Shown in pieces: positions 24,704-37,689 of a stretch of DNA of 64,000 bases. Position 1 is the stretch's first letter; every line of letters starts with the position of its first letter. The stretch is from Rhizophagus clarus (taxonomy: Eukaryota > Glomeromycota > Glomeromycetes > Glomerales > Glomeraceae): assembly GCA_015698045.1 (NCBI GenBank), contig BLAL01000239.1:310001-374000 (forward strand). The letters are read 5' to 3'. The notes beneath the pieces were generated by a model that worked only from the letters and a program-made list of their open reading frames with translations, was not told the origin of the DNA and did not search any database. The position numbers and the translations under genes were made by a program.

Positions 24704-24794
24704 AATGAATCTATTGTCATATGATTAACCAATAGATTAGTGTAACGATATTAACGATATACTCAATTGTATTAGTAACATGATGGTACGATTC

Positions 24795-25397
24795 TTATTC
24801 AAGGTTAATTTTAGAATATGCTAGGTATTTTTTTTTGAACGCAAAGTGTACAGAGACACAGCCATTGAGATTGAGATAGTACAGATTCAGACATTCCTGT
24901 GCCAATTCTCTTACTGAAGTGATTTCTCTACATCCTTTCAGAGAAACATGACGCAGATGAGGGCACTTGTTTGCAATGTTTGCAATAGCAGCGTCGGTAA
25001 TTTTGTCACAATATTTAAGAACAAATTGCGTGATACTTGGGCTTTCTGTGGATATTCGGAAAATATCCACATAACTAATGTCAGAGATGGTTACATTCAG
25101 GCTATGCATATTTCTACACGTCACTGATAACCAGGACCAGCTTATAGATGAAAGTTCCGCATGCCGAAGGATGTCTATTATAATTTCATCAGTCGCCAAT
25201 TTGCATTGAGTAATTATCGCATGCAGCTCTTTACAGTTCTGTGCTATGTATAAGACATCTTTTTTATCCATACAATAGTCAAAGCACATTATTGCCAGCT
25301 TACATACGTATTGTATCCCTGATGGAGGATATGGTCTAGAACTCAATACTTCACTTAATCTATCACAGTCAGGGAGACATCCTGGATGAACACCATC
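24795..25397 (-). pseudogene. AMN1/F-box-type LRR protein fragment
   Basis: The minus-strand frame is open from 25397 and has no ATG in its first ~40 codons. An AAG acceptor-like site just before it suggests it was an internal exon. The C-terminal half has cysteine-containing leucine-rich repeats, visible as CDKITDAAIANIANKCPHL, RHVSLKGCREITSV and YLNLNGC, the pattern of AMN1/F-box LRR proteins that serve as SCF substrate receptors. It then runs into unrelated residues and stops. The preceding DNA is the inverted-repeat arm of the insertion, so this is judged a truncated gene piece. Confidence 0.6.
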
Positions 25398-26042
25398 TTA
25401 AATGATTAGTTATACAATTATCGTAAATCGTCCTTCAAATTTGGTTCACAAGTAGAATTCAATGGAGATAGAGATAAGCCATAGTTATGGGAAATATGTT
25501 ATTTGTTAAATGGTTTCTGGTTGGAAAGGACGGATTTACAAGATAGAATCATTGATATTAAGAATTCATCATACAATCCTGCATGATATGACTAATCTCT
25601 GATCATAAGTATGATAATACAGACCATGGAGCCTATTTGTTAGCGATATAGCAAGTGTGCACATCTGCTTTATTGAACTAAGCACATAATGACGTAATTC
25701 CAATGTTAACTTGGCCAAGAATTTTACAATATTATGACCAAAAGGAATATGAACTCAGTTAAGTTTTTGCATTTTTTTTTTATTCATTTTTCTCAAAATT
25801 GAGTAAAGGAATCTAAAAAACGGACTTTGTAATCCTTCATTGTAAAAATATCTCAACATAAAATTATACACTATATGTAAGGCAAAGAGTCATATTTATC
25901 CGTAGATGCTTTGTTGATAACTAACGTAAATGGTCATTAAGATATCCCAGATTCTATACAACGGAAGCAATTCAAAAGTCCTCTCAGTCCTGAGACGGTT
26001 CTGCCAGGCCAAAAGTCACATTTTGTCACAATCTATTAACTA

Positions 26043-27240
26043 CATCTGTTCATTATTCCATTTTGAAAAAAAATCATTTGGGTTTGATTCTCAAATTAGA
26101 AACCGGGAAAAAAATAGAAAAAAAATTTCACGATATGATTACTTGAAATTATTTAGGATAAATCAAAACATAAACAGGTTTAATCTAGATTATGAAAATT
26201 TAAATATACGGTGTTAAGTAACGAAATGATACGCAGTTTAAGCGATTGTAACGGTGCTTTATTTGACAATTAAAAACGAATTAATTATTTAAGTAGCTTT
26301 CCTATAAGTGAGTTTCAAAACTGCGTAACATTAACATATTTTCTTCGCTGTTCAGGAGTAACTACTTGGATTTTCTCTGGAAATCACTAATAATCGACCT
26401 TCTCTACATAATCATTCTGGAAAATTCCGGGTTTCCAAATTTTGTGAAACCGATTACTTTAAAGGGGTCGATAAGCTACTATTTTTACGAATCATTAAAA
26501 TTTGTGCACAAGCCACTTTATAGTAAATACTTTTTTTTACTTTTTTTTTGATGATAACATTGCATTTCATTTATAAATATCTATCTAAAAATATACAAAT
26601 ATACGGAAAAAACCAGAAGGAACACATAGAATGAACACTCGGCGGAACTCGTCCTACCACCCCCTGATTTTGAAAGTTTTTTTGATAAGTTTTGGCGCAC
26701 TGTGACACAAGTTCCTTTTCAAGAGAACACGTGCAGCATTTTTTTCGTACGCTTAAGAATGTATTTAACGACAAAAGAAAGGTTTATCGTACACTTTTAA
26801 AGTTCAGTTGTCATATTACATAGATTTACAGTTTTAATGAAATCCTAAATGGTGATATGTATTTTTTCTTGTCAATCTTTTTTTTTTTTTTTTTTTTTTT
26901 TTAATAATAGAATCATTTTTTTTTTAAACAAAAATTATTACTAAATTTAGATTAATTGTAACAACCATTACTATATAATTGCTAATCATTCTCTTCAAAA
27001 TTATCCTTTTTCAGTTATTTTTAAACAAAAAAATATAAAAATAAAAATATAAACAAGATTAGATTATAGTAACAATTATTAGATACTGTTGTACATATTA
27101 CTGTTTAATATGAATAATAAACAGTGTTTATCGTATATAGGGGAAATTTTTTTGCTAATGTCGTACGTGCATTTGAGGATGCAGGTTTCACTTTATACAA
27201 AATTTGGGGTCTTAATAATCCCTAATGTCAAATTAGGGTC
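26043..27240. repeat. Kelch-family upstream segment, copy B
   Basis: It matches 18465-19845 and 31145-32100 in the same order and orientation. Here it has no Kelch gene directly beside it. It probably belonged to the pseudogene at 19850-20665 before the 5.3 kb insertion replaced the first exon. Confidence 0.7.
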
Positions 27241-29106
27241 TGTAAAACCCCAATATTTTAATTAGGTTGTATCAATAATCGATTCTTTGTTTAAAATGAT
27301 TCTCAAAACTTTAACTTTAATTAATGGACAATCACAACAAAACATACATTACTTTTTTAACAAAATTAGCGTTTCAATCTTTAAGTTATTTTGCTAGAAT
27401 TTTGAAAATATTTTAAACCGTTTATGAGCCTAGATAATTTCTTTGTTGTATTACAACAAACAAATAACAAACATAATTAGATCAGTTTTCGTTACGCGGC
27501 ATCATATGTAGGCCAAAGTTTGCTTAGTTAGTAAGAATTTTTCATAAAATAAATATTTCAATATCTCAATTATATACTGTATGTTGATATATAAAAAATT
27601 CGACAAATAATAATTAGTAGTACTATACTAAATATTTCAGGCACAGTATAGTAGTACTACAGTACGGTAGTACTGTAGTAATTTTCTTTCATACATGCAG
27701 AAATAATTTGATTAGCCATTCCATAAATTATAATAATCTAGTATTAAATGCATCAATATAAAAAATTTCTTCCGGCATCACATTAACTAGGCGTTTGCAG
27801 CATCCCTCTCGTTGTTATAGGATGTCATTTGTAGGGAATCTAATTGTTTCCGAAACTTTAGTTCGATTAACGTAATGCAGTAAAAAAAATTAACGAGCAA
27901 TAAAGTATTAAATTTATTATCTCGATTTTATTTTGATTCTTTATTTAACATGATTCTAAAATAGTTCGTTGCGCATATCACGTGTAGAACAAAGTTATTT
28001 TATCCCAACTAGGAATATTTATATAATTAAAGAAATCTGTAATTGACTTGTCATGTTAAGGTAGAGACAAAAAATTATCGTTTGGTCTCTAAAATCAATT
28101 AGTATGCAAACTTACAACTTGTAGCACGAGCTTCTTTTTCCTTTTAATTTTATTAAATAATTAATCAATTAACAAATCCTGTCGTCTCTGCTCTATAAAG
28201 CTCTAACTAATCTGTAGAAGGAGCAACATTATAAATAATAAAAGACAAGTATATAAAGTGTTAATCAAATCGTTTACTCTATTGAATCAAAGTTTTCAAT
28301 CTTGTATTTTTCCAGGTATGATTAACCATATACATTAAACAAGAGTTTCGCATGCATCATGGTAATGTTTGGCGATTCTTTCGCAGAAAAAAATTAATGG
28401 TATTTAATACAGCACGTTCAAACTACTAGTTTAAAAATAGCTCATAATTAATAGACTTTCTCTTTCGTAGTTTCCTTGGTATTCTTCTAAAACGTGCGAC
28501 ATGGTTTTGGTAAGAAAAAACATAAGCGACAACGTTTGAAGTTCTATTTGTTATTTTGGAATGAAAAGTTGCAAAAAAATAATTATTACTCACATAATGT
28601 ATTAATTCAAAATAGCAGCTTTTACCATTTGCGCTTGTTTTGAGGCAATGTGATCCTGTATATCCTCTAAAAAGAATCTTGATTTTCCTCCTTTACTAGA
28701 TAGAAAGGGATTGATTATTAACGATTTCTAAAGGAATACTTGCATAAATATCGATTATTTTTCACGAGTTTTAAAAACATTTTTTGTAGGGTGAGATATT
28801 TAAAATCATATCAATAATAAATTTTTTTTTTTTGTGGTGATACACAGGGGGACGCATAATTGGATGGTTTTTGCCGTATTTTCCGAATTGGATCGTGAAA
28901 AAAAATTTTTTAACAAGTGAAACCAATTTTTTTAATGAAATTTATAATGAACAGAACAATTTATGGGAAAATTTTTCGTCATCACATAAATTTTTATATT
29001 TGAATTTGCGAAATGAAATCATAATAAAGCGAAATGATAATATAATGACATATTATTTAACATATGATAAAATTGATTATCTTATTATACCTATACTACT
29101 CAATAT
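27241..29106. other. Intergenic between copy B and Kelch copy 2
   Basis: No gene can be supported. 27835-27860 (TAGGGAATCTAATTGTTTCC) resembles the end of the inverted-repeat element at 32395. 28880-29020 resembles 14950-15070. Confidence 0.45.
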
Positions 29107-31038
29107 TTAATTATTATTTTCCATAACACTAGTGGATTGTTTACCATTTTGTAAAATTATTTGTTTTAAATCTTGAATCTCTTGTTGAAGTCCATGTAAT
29201 GTTAACCTTTCATTATTAGCAATCGGAATTAATTCCTGTGCATGATTATAATTCTTGTTAATTGCCGAAGCTGGAATTCTTATTGGTTCATTAATAGTGA
29301 TATATTCATTGCTGGTGGGTTGTATTATTTCTTGTCCATGGGTATCAATATTTCTTCCAACTTGATTATTATCATCTCTACGTTTACTTTTATATAAATA
29401 AAAACCTCCAAAGGACAGTAAAGCGGCACCAAACAAAGTTCCTATAATTGCACCAACCACAGTAGTAGTTGGTGATGTTGCTGATGATGGTATACTTGAT
29501 ATACTTGGTGATGATTTATTTGATGGTGACGTATTTAATGGTGGAGATGATGAAGTTGGTGGAATTGATGGAAGTAGAGGGAAAAATTCATTTGTCCATA
29601 TATATTCATCAACATTACTAATATCAAGTAATAAAATATCACTTTCAGTTGATTGGTCATAACCAAATCCTATTGAAAATATTATAATTTGGTTAAAATC
29701 ATATTATGTTAATTTAAATAATAATTAGAAATATATTTACCAAATGATATAACCATATATTTCCCAATTACGTTTGCTTTATGATTCATTCGAACCTCCG
29801 GGATTTGTCCAAAAATCTTAGGAATACGCCATTCAAAATTTATTAAATTTAATTCATAAAGTGAATCTTCAGGTGTAAGATCCTTAGTTGCATATCCTCC
29901 AAAGATTATTACTCTTTGGCCATCCAATCCTGTAAAATGAATTTAGTTATATTATCATAAGGTGCCTTACTAATTGTTACTACATTGATGTATTCATTTT
30001 TAAATACATACCAAGAACGGTAGAAAACGAATCCCTACCAGAAGGTACCTCTCCTGAAGTCGTCTATATTTAATAAAGTATACGTTACTATATTAAAAAT
30101 TATTTCATATTTGATTAAATAATTATATCAACTTACTTCTGTGCTCCAATTATCGTTAATTGTATCATATAAATAGACCTATATAAATGATATTATTATA
30201 ATTAGTCAGCAAGTAGCTTATAATATATATGTACATGTATATTAAGATTGCAAACTAGCTATTATTACTATAATTCACCTGATTTAATGTTAATTCTTGT
30301 CCTTGATCAAATTGATAACCACCTAAATAATTATTAAATTATTAAAAAAAAAGTATGAACAAACAAAAAACATATAAAATCACTTCACTTACCCATGTAA
30401 ATTATGTTATTATCGGACAACAAAGTACACCCGTAATATTCTCTTATAGATGGTACTCCAAATAAACTTCCTTTTCCCCAAACAAGATTTATTGTGTCTA
30501 AAATAAGCATATCATTTACATCATTAATATTAACGTCCACTTCATCATATCCACCCCATAAATACATGATTCCCTTATGGTCAATAATTCCAGTTAATTC
30601 ACTCTTTCTAACAGGAGTATTTCCGGTTATTTCTGGAATTTTCCATGATTCGTCTTGTGGATTAAAGATATAAACCAAAGAATCCATTACCGTGTCATTG
30701 GATCCTCCAAATAAGAATAACGAATTATTACTTGCACCACCTTTCACAGATGCAGCATCATAATGTAAAGGAACAACATTAATGTTTGATAAATCATTCC
30801 ATGATAAATTTTGAGTATTGAATGAGGCAGAAACATCAAGATAAAAAAAATCTTTTTCGACGTCAGCATTACCATTGCCAGTATATGCTCCACCCAAAAT
30901 ATACAATTTATTATCAATAAGCGTCGCAGTGTGCCCTTCTCGCTGTTTCGGCTTATAGGGTACCATTTGACAATTTATTTCAACTAATAATTGAATTAAA
31001 AGCCATAATATAAAACATATTAAATTCTTTTGTGACAT
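29107..31038 (-). CDS. Single-pass membrane Kelch-repeat protein (copy 2)
   Basis: Six exons on the minus strand: 31038-30393, 30322-30279, 30178-30137, 30063-30012, 29929-29741 and 29669-29107. All phases join and give 511 residues. Intron positions equal those of the gene at 16345-18325, so the two arose by duplication. Residues 1-24 are a signal peptide (ending EINCQ). The propeller motifs include GHTATLIDNKLYILGG, LFLFGG, IMYLWGG and VIIFGG. The stalk is shorter than in copy 1 and lacks the eight-proline run. The membrane helix lies near 395-418 and is followed by KSKRR and a cytosolic tail ending close to SVMENNN. Topology predicts an outside propeller. Function is unknown. Confidence 0.85.
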
Positions 31039-31144
31039 TAGTTATCGCTCCTTTCTTATTAATATGTCCAAAAAGTGATTTTTTATAAAAAAAAAAGTTT
31101 CCGGGTCATCGTCTCATTTATTTAACGAATTATTATATATAAAA

Positions 31145-32100
31145 TATGTGTTACATTCCATTTTGAAAAATCATTTGGGTTCGATTCTCAAATTAGAAAT
31201 AAGAAAAAAATAGTAAAAAGTTTTACGATAAGATTATCTTAGAATTATTTTAGGATAATCAAAACATAAATAGATAATATACAGTGTGAGTATCGAAATA
31301 ATACGCAGTTTAAACAATTATAACGGTACCTTATTTGACGTAAACATATTCATCATTTCAATCGTGAATTTTCATTTACACTTTATTTCATAAAAAACGA
31401 ATATCAATCATTACATAAATATTAGTATTATCGCTGTTTTCAAATTAGTGCGACCCCTTATGTAGGGAAGGGTCGATTATTAGCGATTCCGAAGAAATTC
31501 CTGCAGAAATTTCAAATATTAGGTATTTCCCCAGGGGTGAGCTTTAAAACTTTGCGCGACAATAATTAACATTTTCTTTATTGTTCAGTAAAATTCCAGG
31601 TTCTCCAGATTTGTGAAACCGATTCCTTTGTGGATTACGTGCAGAGGTCGCACTAATCGATAAGCACGCTAAATTCACAATTTAATTGGGTGCTATTTTA
31701 AGAATCATTAAAATTTGTGCACAAGTCGCTTATCCTCTAAATACTTTTTTTTTTTTTTTATCACACATTTCTTCGTTTATAAATATCTACATAAAAATAT
31801 ACAAATGTACAAAAAAAAAACCAGAAGAACACATAGAATGAATACATGGCGTAACTCGTCCTACCTACCCCTGATTAGAATCCTGTTCATATTGTTTGAA
31901 AGATTTTTGATAAGTTTTGTCGTACTGTGACACAAGTTCCTTTTCAAGCGATCACATATAGCATTTTTTTTCGTACGCCTTAGAAAAAAAATGCATGTAT
32001 TTAACGTCAAAAGAAAGGTTTATCGTAACTTTATTTGAAAGTACGGTTGTCACACTACATAGGTTTACAGTTTTAATGAAATCCAAATTTGTTATGAATT
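31145..32100. repeat. Kelch-family upstream segment, copy C
   Basis: This is sequence upstream of Kelch copy 2 and matches copies A and B, from CATTTGGGTTCGATTCTCAAATT to AAAGGTTTATCGTA. The TTCGATTC stretch looks superficially like a tRNA T-arm but has no cloverleaf around it. Confidence 0.7.
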
Positions 32101-32394
32101 TTTTTTTATAGGAGCAGATTACCACGTTTGTTATGGATGTAAGGGACATTGTTATTTGTTTGTTATATTAAACAAAATAATAATTAATAAATTGTTTGCA
32201 ATATTATTATATTTTACAATATTTATTATATAATATAATTATCTTCTTTATTTGTTTATTTTCTAATTTATAATACATAAACATACGACAACATAAAAAT
32301 GTTAATTATATTTTTCTTTGCTTATTAATTTTTTTTAAAAAATGATTAATTTTTAATCTGTCGCGAAAAAAAAATTAGCTGATCAGCTACGGAA

Positions 32395-32945
32395 TAGGGA
32401 ATTTAATTGTCTCTAAAACCTTTGATCGATCGATTATTTTACAATGAGTATGATCGATCAATCGTATTTGACTGATCAATTTAATCAATCAAATAGCAAT
32501 CGCCATAATAAATTTTAAATTAAGTTCGTTAATCGATATTTAAATTACAAAAAATATATATATATCATTTATTATTTTATTATATATCTTTAAGTTATAT
32601 TATTCTAAATTATTTAAATGGAAAAAAAGTAGTTCGCTTACAATATTAATTAGTGTTGGCAAATTTTGAGGTCATTTCACTTTTTTGAAATGACCTCGAG
32701 TCATTTGCATATGATCACGTGATATTTTTCATAGTAAATTCATCATCTGGTTAGGTCATTTAAGGTCATTTTCCAACATTGGACTATTAATCGTATTATA
32801 AAATCTTCCGGCATACTAAAATTAGAATTTTTTAATCATTATTGATTGATTATATATTTGATTGATTATAATTAATCGGATTCTAAATTTTGTGATCGAT
32901 TGATCGATCAATCATTGATCATAATCAATATAATTAAATTCCCTA
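32395..32945. mobile_element. MITE-like element with 14-bp perfect terminal inverted repeats
   Basis: TAGGGAATTTAATT at 32395-32408 pairs exactly with AATTAAATTCCCTA at 32932-32945. GATCGATCAATC-rich sequence lies inside each end. The ~550-bp interior has no reading frame and contains a second element at 32651-32783. Confidence 0.6.
32651..32783. mobile_element. Short MITE nested in the 32395-32945 element
   Basis: The ends TAGTGTTGGCAAA and TTTTCCAACATTGGA are imperfect inverted copies. Inside, GAGGTCATTTCA (32668-32679) and TGAAATGACCTC (32686-32697) form a perfect 12-bp hairpin with a 6-nt loop. Confidence 0.55.
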
Positions 32946-35280
32946 CCCAAATTCATAAATTCAGACGATCAATGAGAAATTAATATTTGGGTTTAAATGA
33001 TAACGATAACTGGTTTAAAACCAATTTTACCGCAACTGGTTCTGAGCCCTAGTAGGTATTTTTTTTTTAAATTTATAAATAAAGGAAAATGGCTTCGAGC
33101 AGTCGTGTTTTCATGTATGCACCGTATGGTACAGTATGGTTTTGATTTTGATTGCTAATACATGAAAAGATTTCTTTAAATTGATTTCGTATATACCCAG
33201 GTCACACAATTTTATAACCTGAAATCGACTTGACCCGAGCATAGTCTGAACCGTATAAACCCGGGTCTAAACTCGAATTTTTGTTATACATCATATTTGA
33301 TTACATTAATATGATAATAAGAAAATTGATCTATGACAACGTCAAGTTCGCACAATGCGTATTGGAGTCACCAACTTTACGATACTAAACTTTTTTGTTC
33401 CTAAAGTTTTAAAAGAAATATCTGGTCAATATTTGGCATATGTTTCAGTATAAATTTTTCATTTACGGACAATTAAGACATTTAACTTCACGATGAGTTT
33501 TTGCCTTTTCATGGCTTGTGGAAGATTTCTTTCTTCAAAGAGATTTTGATAAAAAGCTCACTACGCAAGGCCTTTCTTCGTTGAGTTAGAGGAGTTGTTT
33601 GCTCATCAAGTCGTCAAGTCGACAGGCATTATAGTAGATAATTGAGTATGAATATAGGAGCAAAGAAATAGATAAATCAATTAATGATCATTCGGGTTGA
33701 CCCGACCCGCTGGGTCAGGTCATGCGGGTCACGGGTCACTAAAATTTTAAATACCGACCCGATTTAAAAGTTGAGTCGGGTCAAAATAACCAAGGTTAAC
33801 TCGTATCGTTCGGAACACTAGATTTAGCTATACGAGGTTCCAAGTAACAAGCCTTATTCAAAGTTTATAAACCAAGCACAAAAATTTCAGAAATTACTTC
33901 TTCGTCTGAATCTGTAAAATCTTCGTCTAATTCTACCAGTGTATTTTCAATAAATTTATTCTACATTAATGGTTGTAGTTCCTTTCGTTTGTGCAAAAAA
34001 AAGTTATAATAGCCTTCTCAATAAAAAAAGTACAATAATTCGTCATCAATTATCATACTTGATAATTGTTTATTGTCAATTTTGGTTTATTGGTTTAGCT
34101 ATTTTTGTAAAAAGACAAATGTTTTAATAAATATTGCAGCATTAAGTTGACTTTCAGCAAATTGAACCAAAACAAAGCGAATAAAAATAATTTCTTTATA
34201 GGATGACACGTATAGAACATTGTTTGTTTATGTTAAGGGAAATTATTTACTTATATAATATGTCATTATTAACAATTTTAATTCCCTCCCGTACGTAAAA
34301 GTATTTCTCGAGTACTTATTAACTTACGATTAACTATATTAATTTCTGGGTAGCAGTGGATGTCAGTATATCACCAATTACATAGATTTATTCTTAAAAA
34401 ATAACCCTATAAAATCAAGAAAAATTAGCCGTGTAGGACCTTTAATGTTATGTTGAGATTTCAATCTTTATTTTTTTGCAAGATTGTACCTTTGTGTTTG
34501 TATGATGCATCTAAAATTTACGTATAAATTATGGCGTGATGTCAAAAAATGTAACAAGATATTGGAAAAAAACGTAACAAAAGAAAAATAATTTTTCATC
34601 ATGACAAGTCAAAGGATAAATATCAAAATGTTTGAAATTTCTTGATACGTACAGTACAAGGGTTTTTAACGCATTGCGTGGTTTTATTTTCTAATTAAAG
34701 AATGAATTCACTAATTACTTTAGTTTAAGGACTCTTAAGTGCAGATTTTAACTTTATTTTTTCAGAAAGGATTTTACCAAATTAGTTTGGCACTCGGGTA
34801 GTATATTTAGATGAGTCTTTCTTATATATAGTATTTAACTCTTTTTAAAAATTGTGGAACGAACGATATATGAAAAGAATCAATTATCTATCATCATAAG
34901 GTCAAGTACCAAATTCCAGTTTGATATAATGAAAAATTCTTGATAAATGTACGCTGAAAATAAACTACTCACTTTAAAAAGGAAAGGAGTAAGATGACAT
35001 TATACGTTCGGAATAGGTTCATGAATAATAAAACGGGATTATTATAAGTTTTAAAAACTGGTTCGTTGTTAAAATATGAATAAAATTTCCAGATATTAAA
35101 AGGAGTTCACAATGATGCAAGTAATAAAAACTTCGAATAAATTGAATTAACAGAAATTAACTTATGTAAATTACTAAGATTATCCATCCCTATTATGTGT
35201 CTTACTTAGAACTTAGATATCATTGGGATGAATGGCAAGTAATCTCACTTTTGAATTTTGAATTTTATATTACGCATATT
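32946..35280. other. Intergenic with GC-rich repeat blocks
   Basis: At 33190-33290 and 33690-33810 there are blocks rich in GACCCG/CGGGTC (for example GACCCGACCCGCTGGGTC). They stand out from the AT-rich surroundings and are probably dispersed repeats. No gene is supported. Confidence 0.4.
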
Positions 35281-35411
35281 CATATCGGCTGATTAGAAAA
35301 GTCTCCATAATTTTATATACTAATGACAATAAAGTACCCATCAGTTATATAATGAACCCATCAACTAAGCTTAAATATTAATTGAACCAATTTTCCAAAT
35401 CAGCCGATATG
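35281..35411. mobile_element. MITE-like element, 14-bp perfect inverted ends
   Basis: CATATCGGCTGATT at 35281-35294 pairs exactly with AATCAGCCGATATG at 35398-35411, and the similarity continues inward (AGAAAA against TTTTCC). The 131-bp element has no reading frame and no clear target-site duplication. Confidence 0.6.
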
Positions 35412-35859
35412 TTTCTATAAAATTTCTTCCTAACGTGTGTGTATCAGGTATTACACGTACTGTAAATGTATACTGATGTATTGAATTTAATTAAATATCG
35501 AATTTCCTAGAACTCTCACACATCAATGATTTGATGTGCCGTGACCAGGTACTAGCTTAATTTAACAGGACTTTTGCTTTATAAAATATATTTTCATACA
35601 TCGCATTAGTAATTTCTAAATAGACGTTTGATTAAAATCAACGTCAGTATTATCACGCAAAAAGGAATAAAATTGAACCATTATTAATTTTCTGCCTTTT
35701 TTGAATAATTACACGCTTGATCTCTTTCCAAACTGTAAAGTTTACTGTTAAATAACAGATAAGTCGCAAATTATAAAAAGTTAATTATCAATTCGTCAAA
35801 TTAAACTTTATATAATTTAATATACATATACTTCAACTATGGATTAGATATTACACTAT

Positions 35860-36650
35860 TTCCCCTTGTTCACATACTGATTCAAACCTTTTTTGTGCAT
35901 TAGTAATTTTTATCTCGGCAGCTATTTTGTATAAATCAAATGCTTTTTCTTTATTAATATTAGTTCAAATTCCACGCTCATAACAGTATCCAAGTTTACA
36001 CTTAACTGTTGATTAGCTGACTTTTCATAAAATGTCATGCCCTATTATAATCACTTTTTTGAGCTCCTCTTCCAAATTCATATATTTCAACTAGTTTGTA
36101 TTACGCGATTTTATTATCATTTTCTAATGCTTTATGATACCAATAATGAATTATATCCAAATCATTTATTGGTTTATTATCATCGCTCTTGTATTAAAAG
36201 TCATCTTCTTTATTAGCTGCTCTGTTATACAATTTCTTTATTTATTTCTATTCCGATCCCATTTATGTAAATATATCCAAGTTGAAAATTTGCTTCTATG
36301 TTTCCGTTTTCGACTGATTTATTATAAAAATAAAACGCTCTCTGATAATTCTTTTCAATGCCAATCCCGTACTCAAAGCACTCACCTAAATTGTATTGTG
36401 CAATTTCGTTTCCATTTTTTGATGCTTTTATATAAAACCAATAAATGGCTTTTTTTAGATCTTTTGTAGTTCCTTCACCTTCTAAATATAATATTCCGAG
36501 ATTATTTTGTACAAAACTATGCTCTTTATCAGCCGCCATTTGATATAATATAAACGCTTTTTCTTATTAATATTAACTCCAGGAATTCCGTTATCGTAAT
36601 ATTATGCAACTTTATGTTGTGCATTTATACCTTTGAAATTTCGGTGAGAA
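35860..36650 (-). pseudogene. Sel1-repeat (SLR/TPR-like) protein pseudogene
   Basis: The minus strand carries a run of Sel1-like repeats. The longest intact stretch (36225-36539) shows NNLGILYLEGEGT, KKAIYWFYIKAS, AQYNLGECFEYGIGIEKN and ANFQLGYIYINGIGIEIN. Upstream (36540-36640) and downstream (to ~35860) further repeats such as HYWYHKALENDN and EIYEFGRGAQKSDYNRA are split by frameshifts and stops. Sel1 repeats usually serve as protein-interaction scaffolds, often fused to kinases in these fungi. No kinase is joined to it here. Confidence 0.7.
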
Positions 36651-36847
36651 ATAAATCAATACTTTTTTTTTTTTTAATATTTTAATGAAACGAATACTAA
36701 CGTTTCGTTTATTCTTTTTGCAGACAGTCGGTACTTTGGTACTTGGATGGCACGTCAGAAGTTTGGTGAGGTTTCTTATTAGTTATTACTTTCAGTTAAT
36801 TTTAACGAAACGTTTTTACACAGCAGACAATGGAAATGATTTTATTT

Positions 36848-36912
36848 AGGTATCTTTCATGAATATGGAATATATGTTGAAAAGGATGAACATGAAGCAT
36901 TCAAATTATATA
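36848..36912 (+). pseudogene. Single Sel1 repeat remnant, opposite strand
   Basis: The plus strand reads HEYGIYVEKDEHEAFKLYK and then a stop. This matches the EYGIGVEKDE...AFxLYK core of a Sel1 repeat. It is isolated and inverted relative to the larger remnant at 35860-36650. Confidence 0.5.
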
Positions 36913-37689
36913 AAATCAGCTAAACACACGTTTAAAATCCAAAGAACTGTTTTTCTAAAAAATTGAAAAAACAAATAATATTTCTACAAAAAGAAAAGAA
37001 AGTATTTCGTTAGAAATGTTTCTTAAAAATAAAAATAATTTCCTTTGTGTTTATGATGTTTTTAAAAAAAGTACTCCGTTTAATAAAAAAAAATAATTTT
37101 TTTTTCTTTTTTTTTGCTATTCCGTCAACATTATTAAAAAAAATCAGATTCGGGTAGTATGTATCACATGTTTATTAACCAAATCGGGAGGACATCCGGA
37201 AATTTGCGACACCGTGCGTAGTATTAATGTATTATATAGTCCTTCGCTTCGCTTCGTTCCGGATTAATAATAAATAATCGGTTATTATTACTATTTCTAA
37301 TTTCATATCTGATATGCAACCACACACAACTCCCTGTTATAACTAAGTTAACTTGTTATTAGTGATAACAACATGAGATGTTGCTGACTTAGCCAAGTTT
37401 TTTTTTAAAAAAAAAGACTTGTTGTCACCTGATCACCAACGTTGAGGTGCAGCAACTTTGATCAGGAAAAAGGAAAGGGAAAACTAAAGGGAACGAAAAA
37501 ACGAGTGAGAAGGGGAAATCTTATAGGGAAATAGGAAAATGATAAGGAAATAGGAAAGGGAAAACGAAAGGAAAAGGAGAAAAATGAAAGGGAAAATGAA
37601 AGCGAGAGGGAAAGAAGAAAACTAAATAGGAGGAAAATGAGAAGGAAAAGGAAAACGAAAACGAAAGGTAAGGGAAAACGAAATGGGAG

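Larger units (their letters stand above)
20690..26042. mobile_element. ~5.3 kb insertion in a Kelch gene, with direct and inverted repeats
   Basis: The segment separates the Kelch pseudogene (19850-20665) from its presumed upstream region (26043 on). A ~51-bp direct repeat, CTGAGACGGTT...CTATTAACT, lies at 20740-20790 and 25988-26039. Inside it, 20836-21205 and 25378-25760 are inverted copies, with shared stretches such as TTCATATTCCTTTTGGTCA, GTGCTTAGTTCAATAAAGC and TTTCCCATAACT. The interior holds a Crinkler-type pseudogene and an LRR fragment. No transposase is recognisable, so the mechanism is unknown. It could also be a recombination product. Confidence 0.6.

Noticed and set aside
31160..31185. 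GGGTTCGATTCTC, tRNA T-arm-like
   Set aside because: There is no A box, acceptor stem or anticodon arm around it, and the copies at 18490 and 26085 have changed bases.
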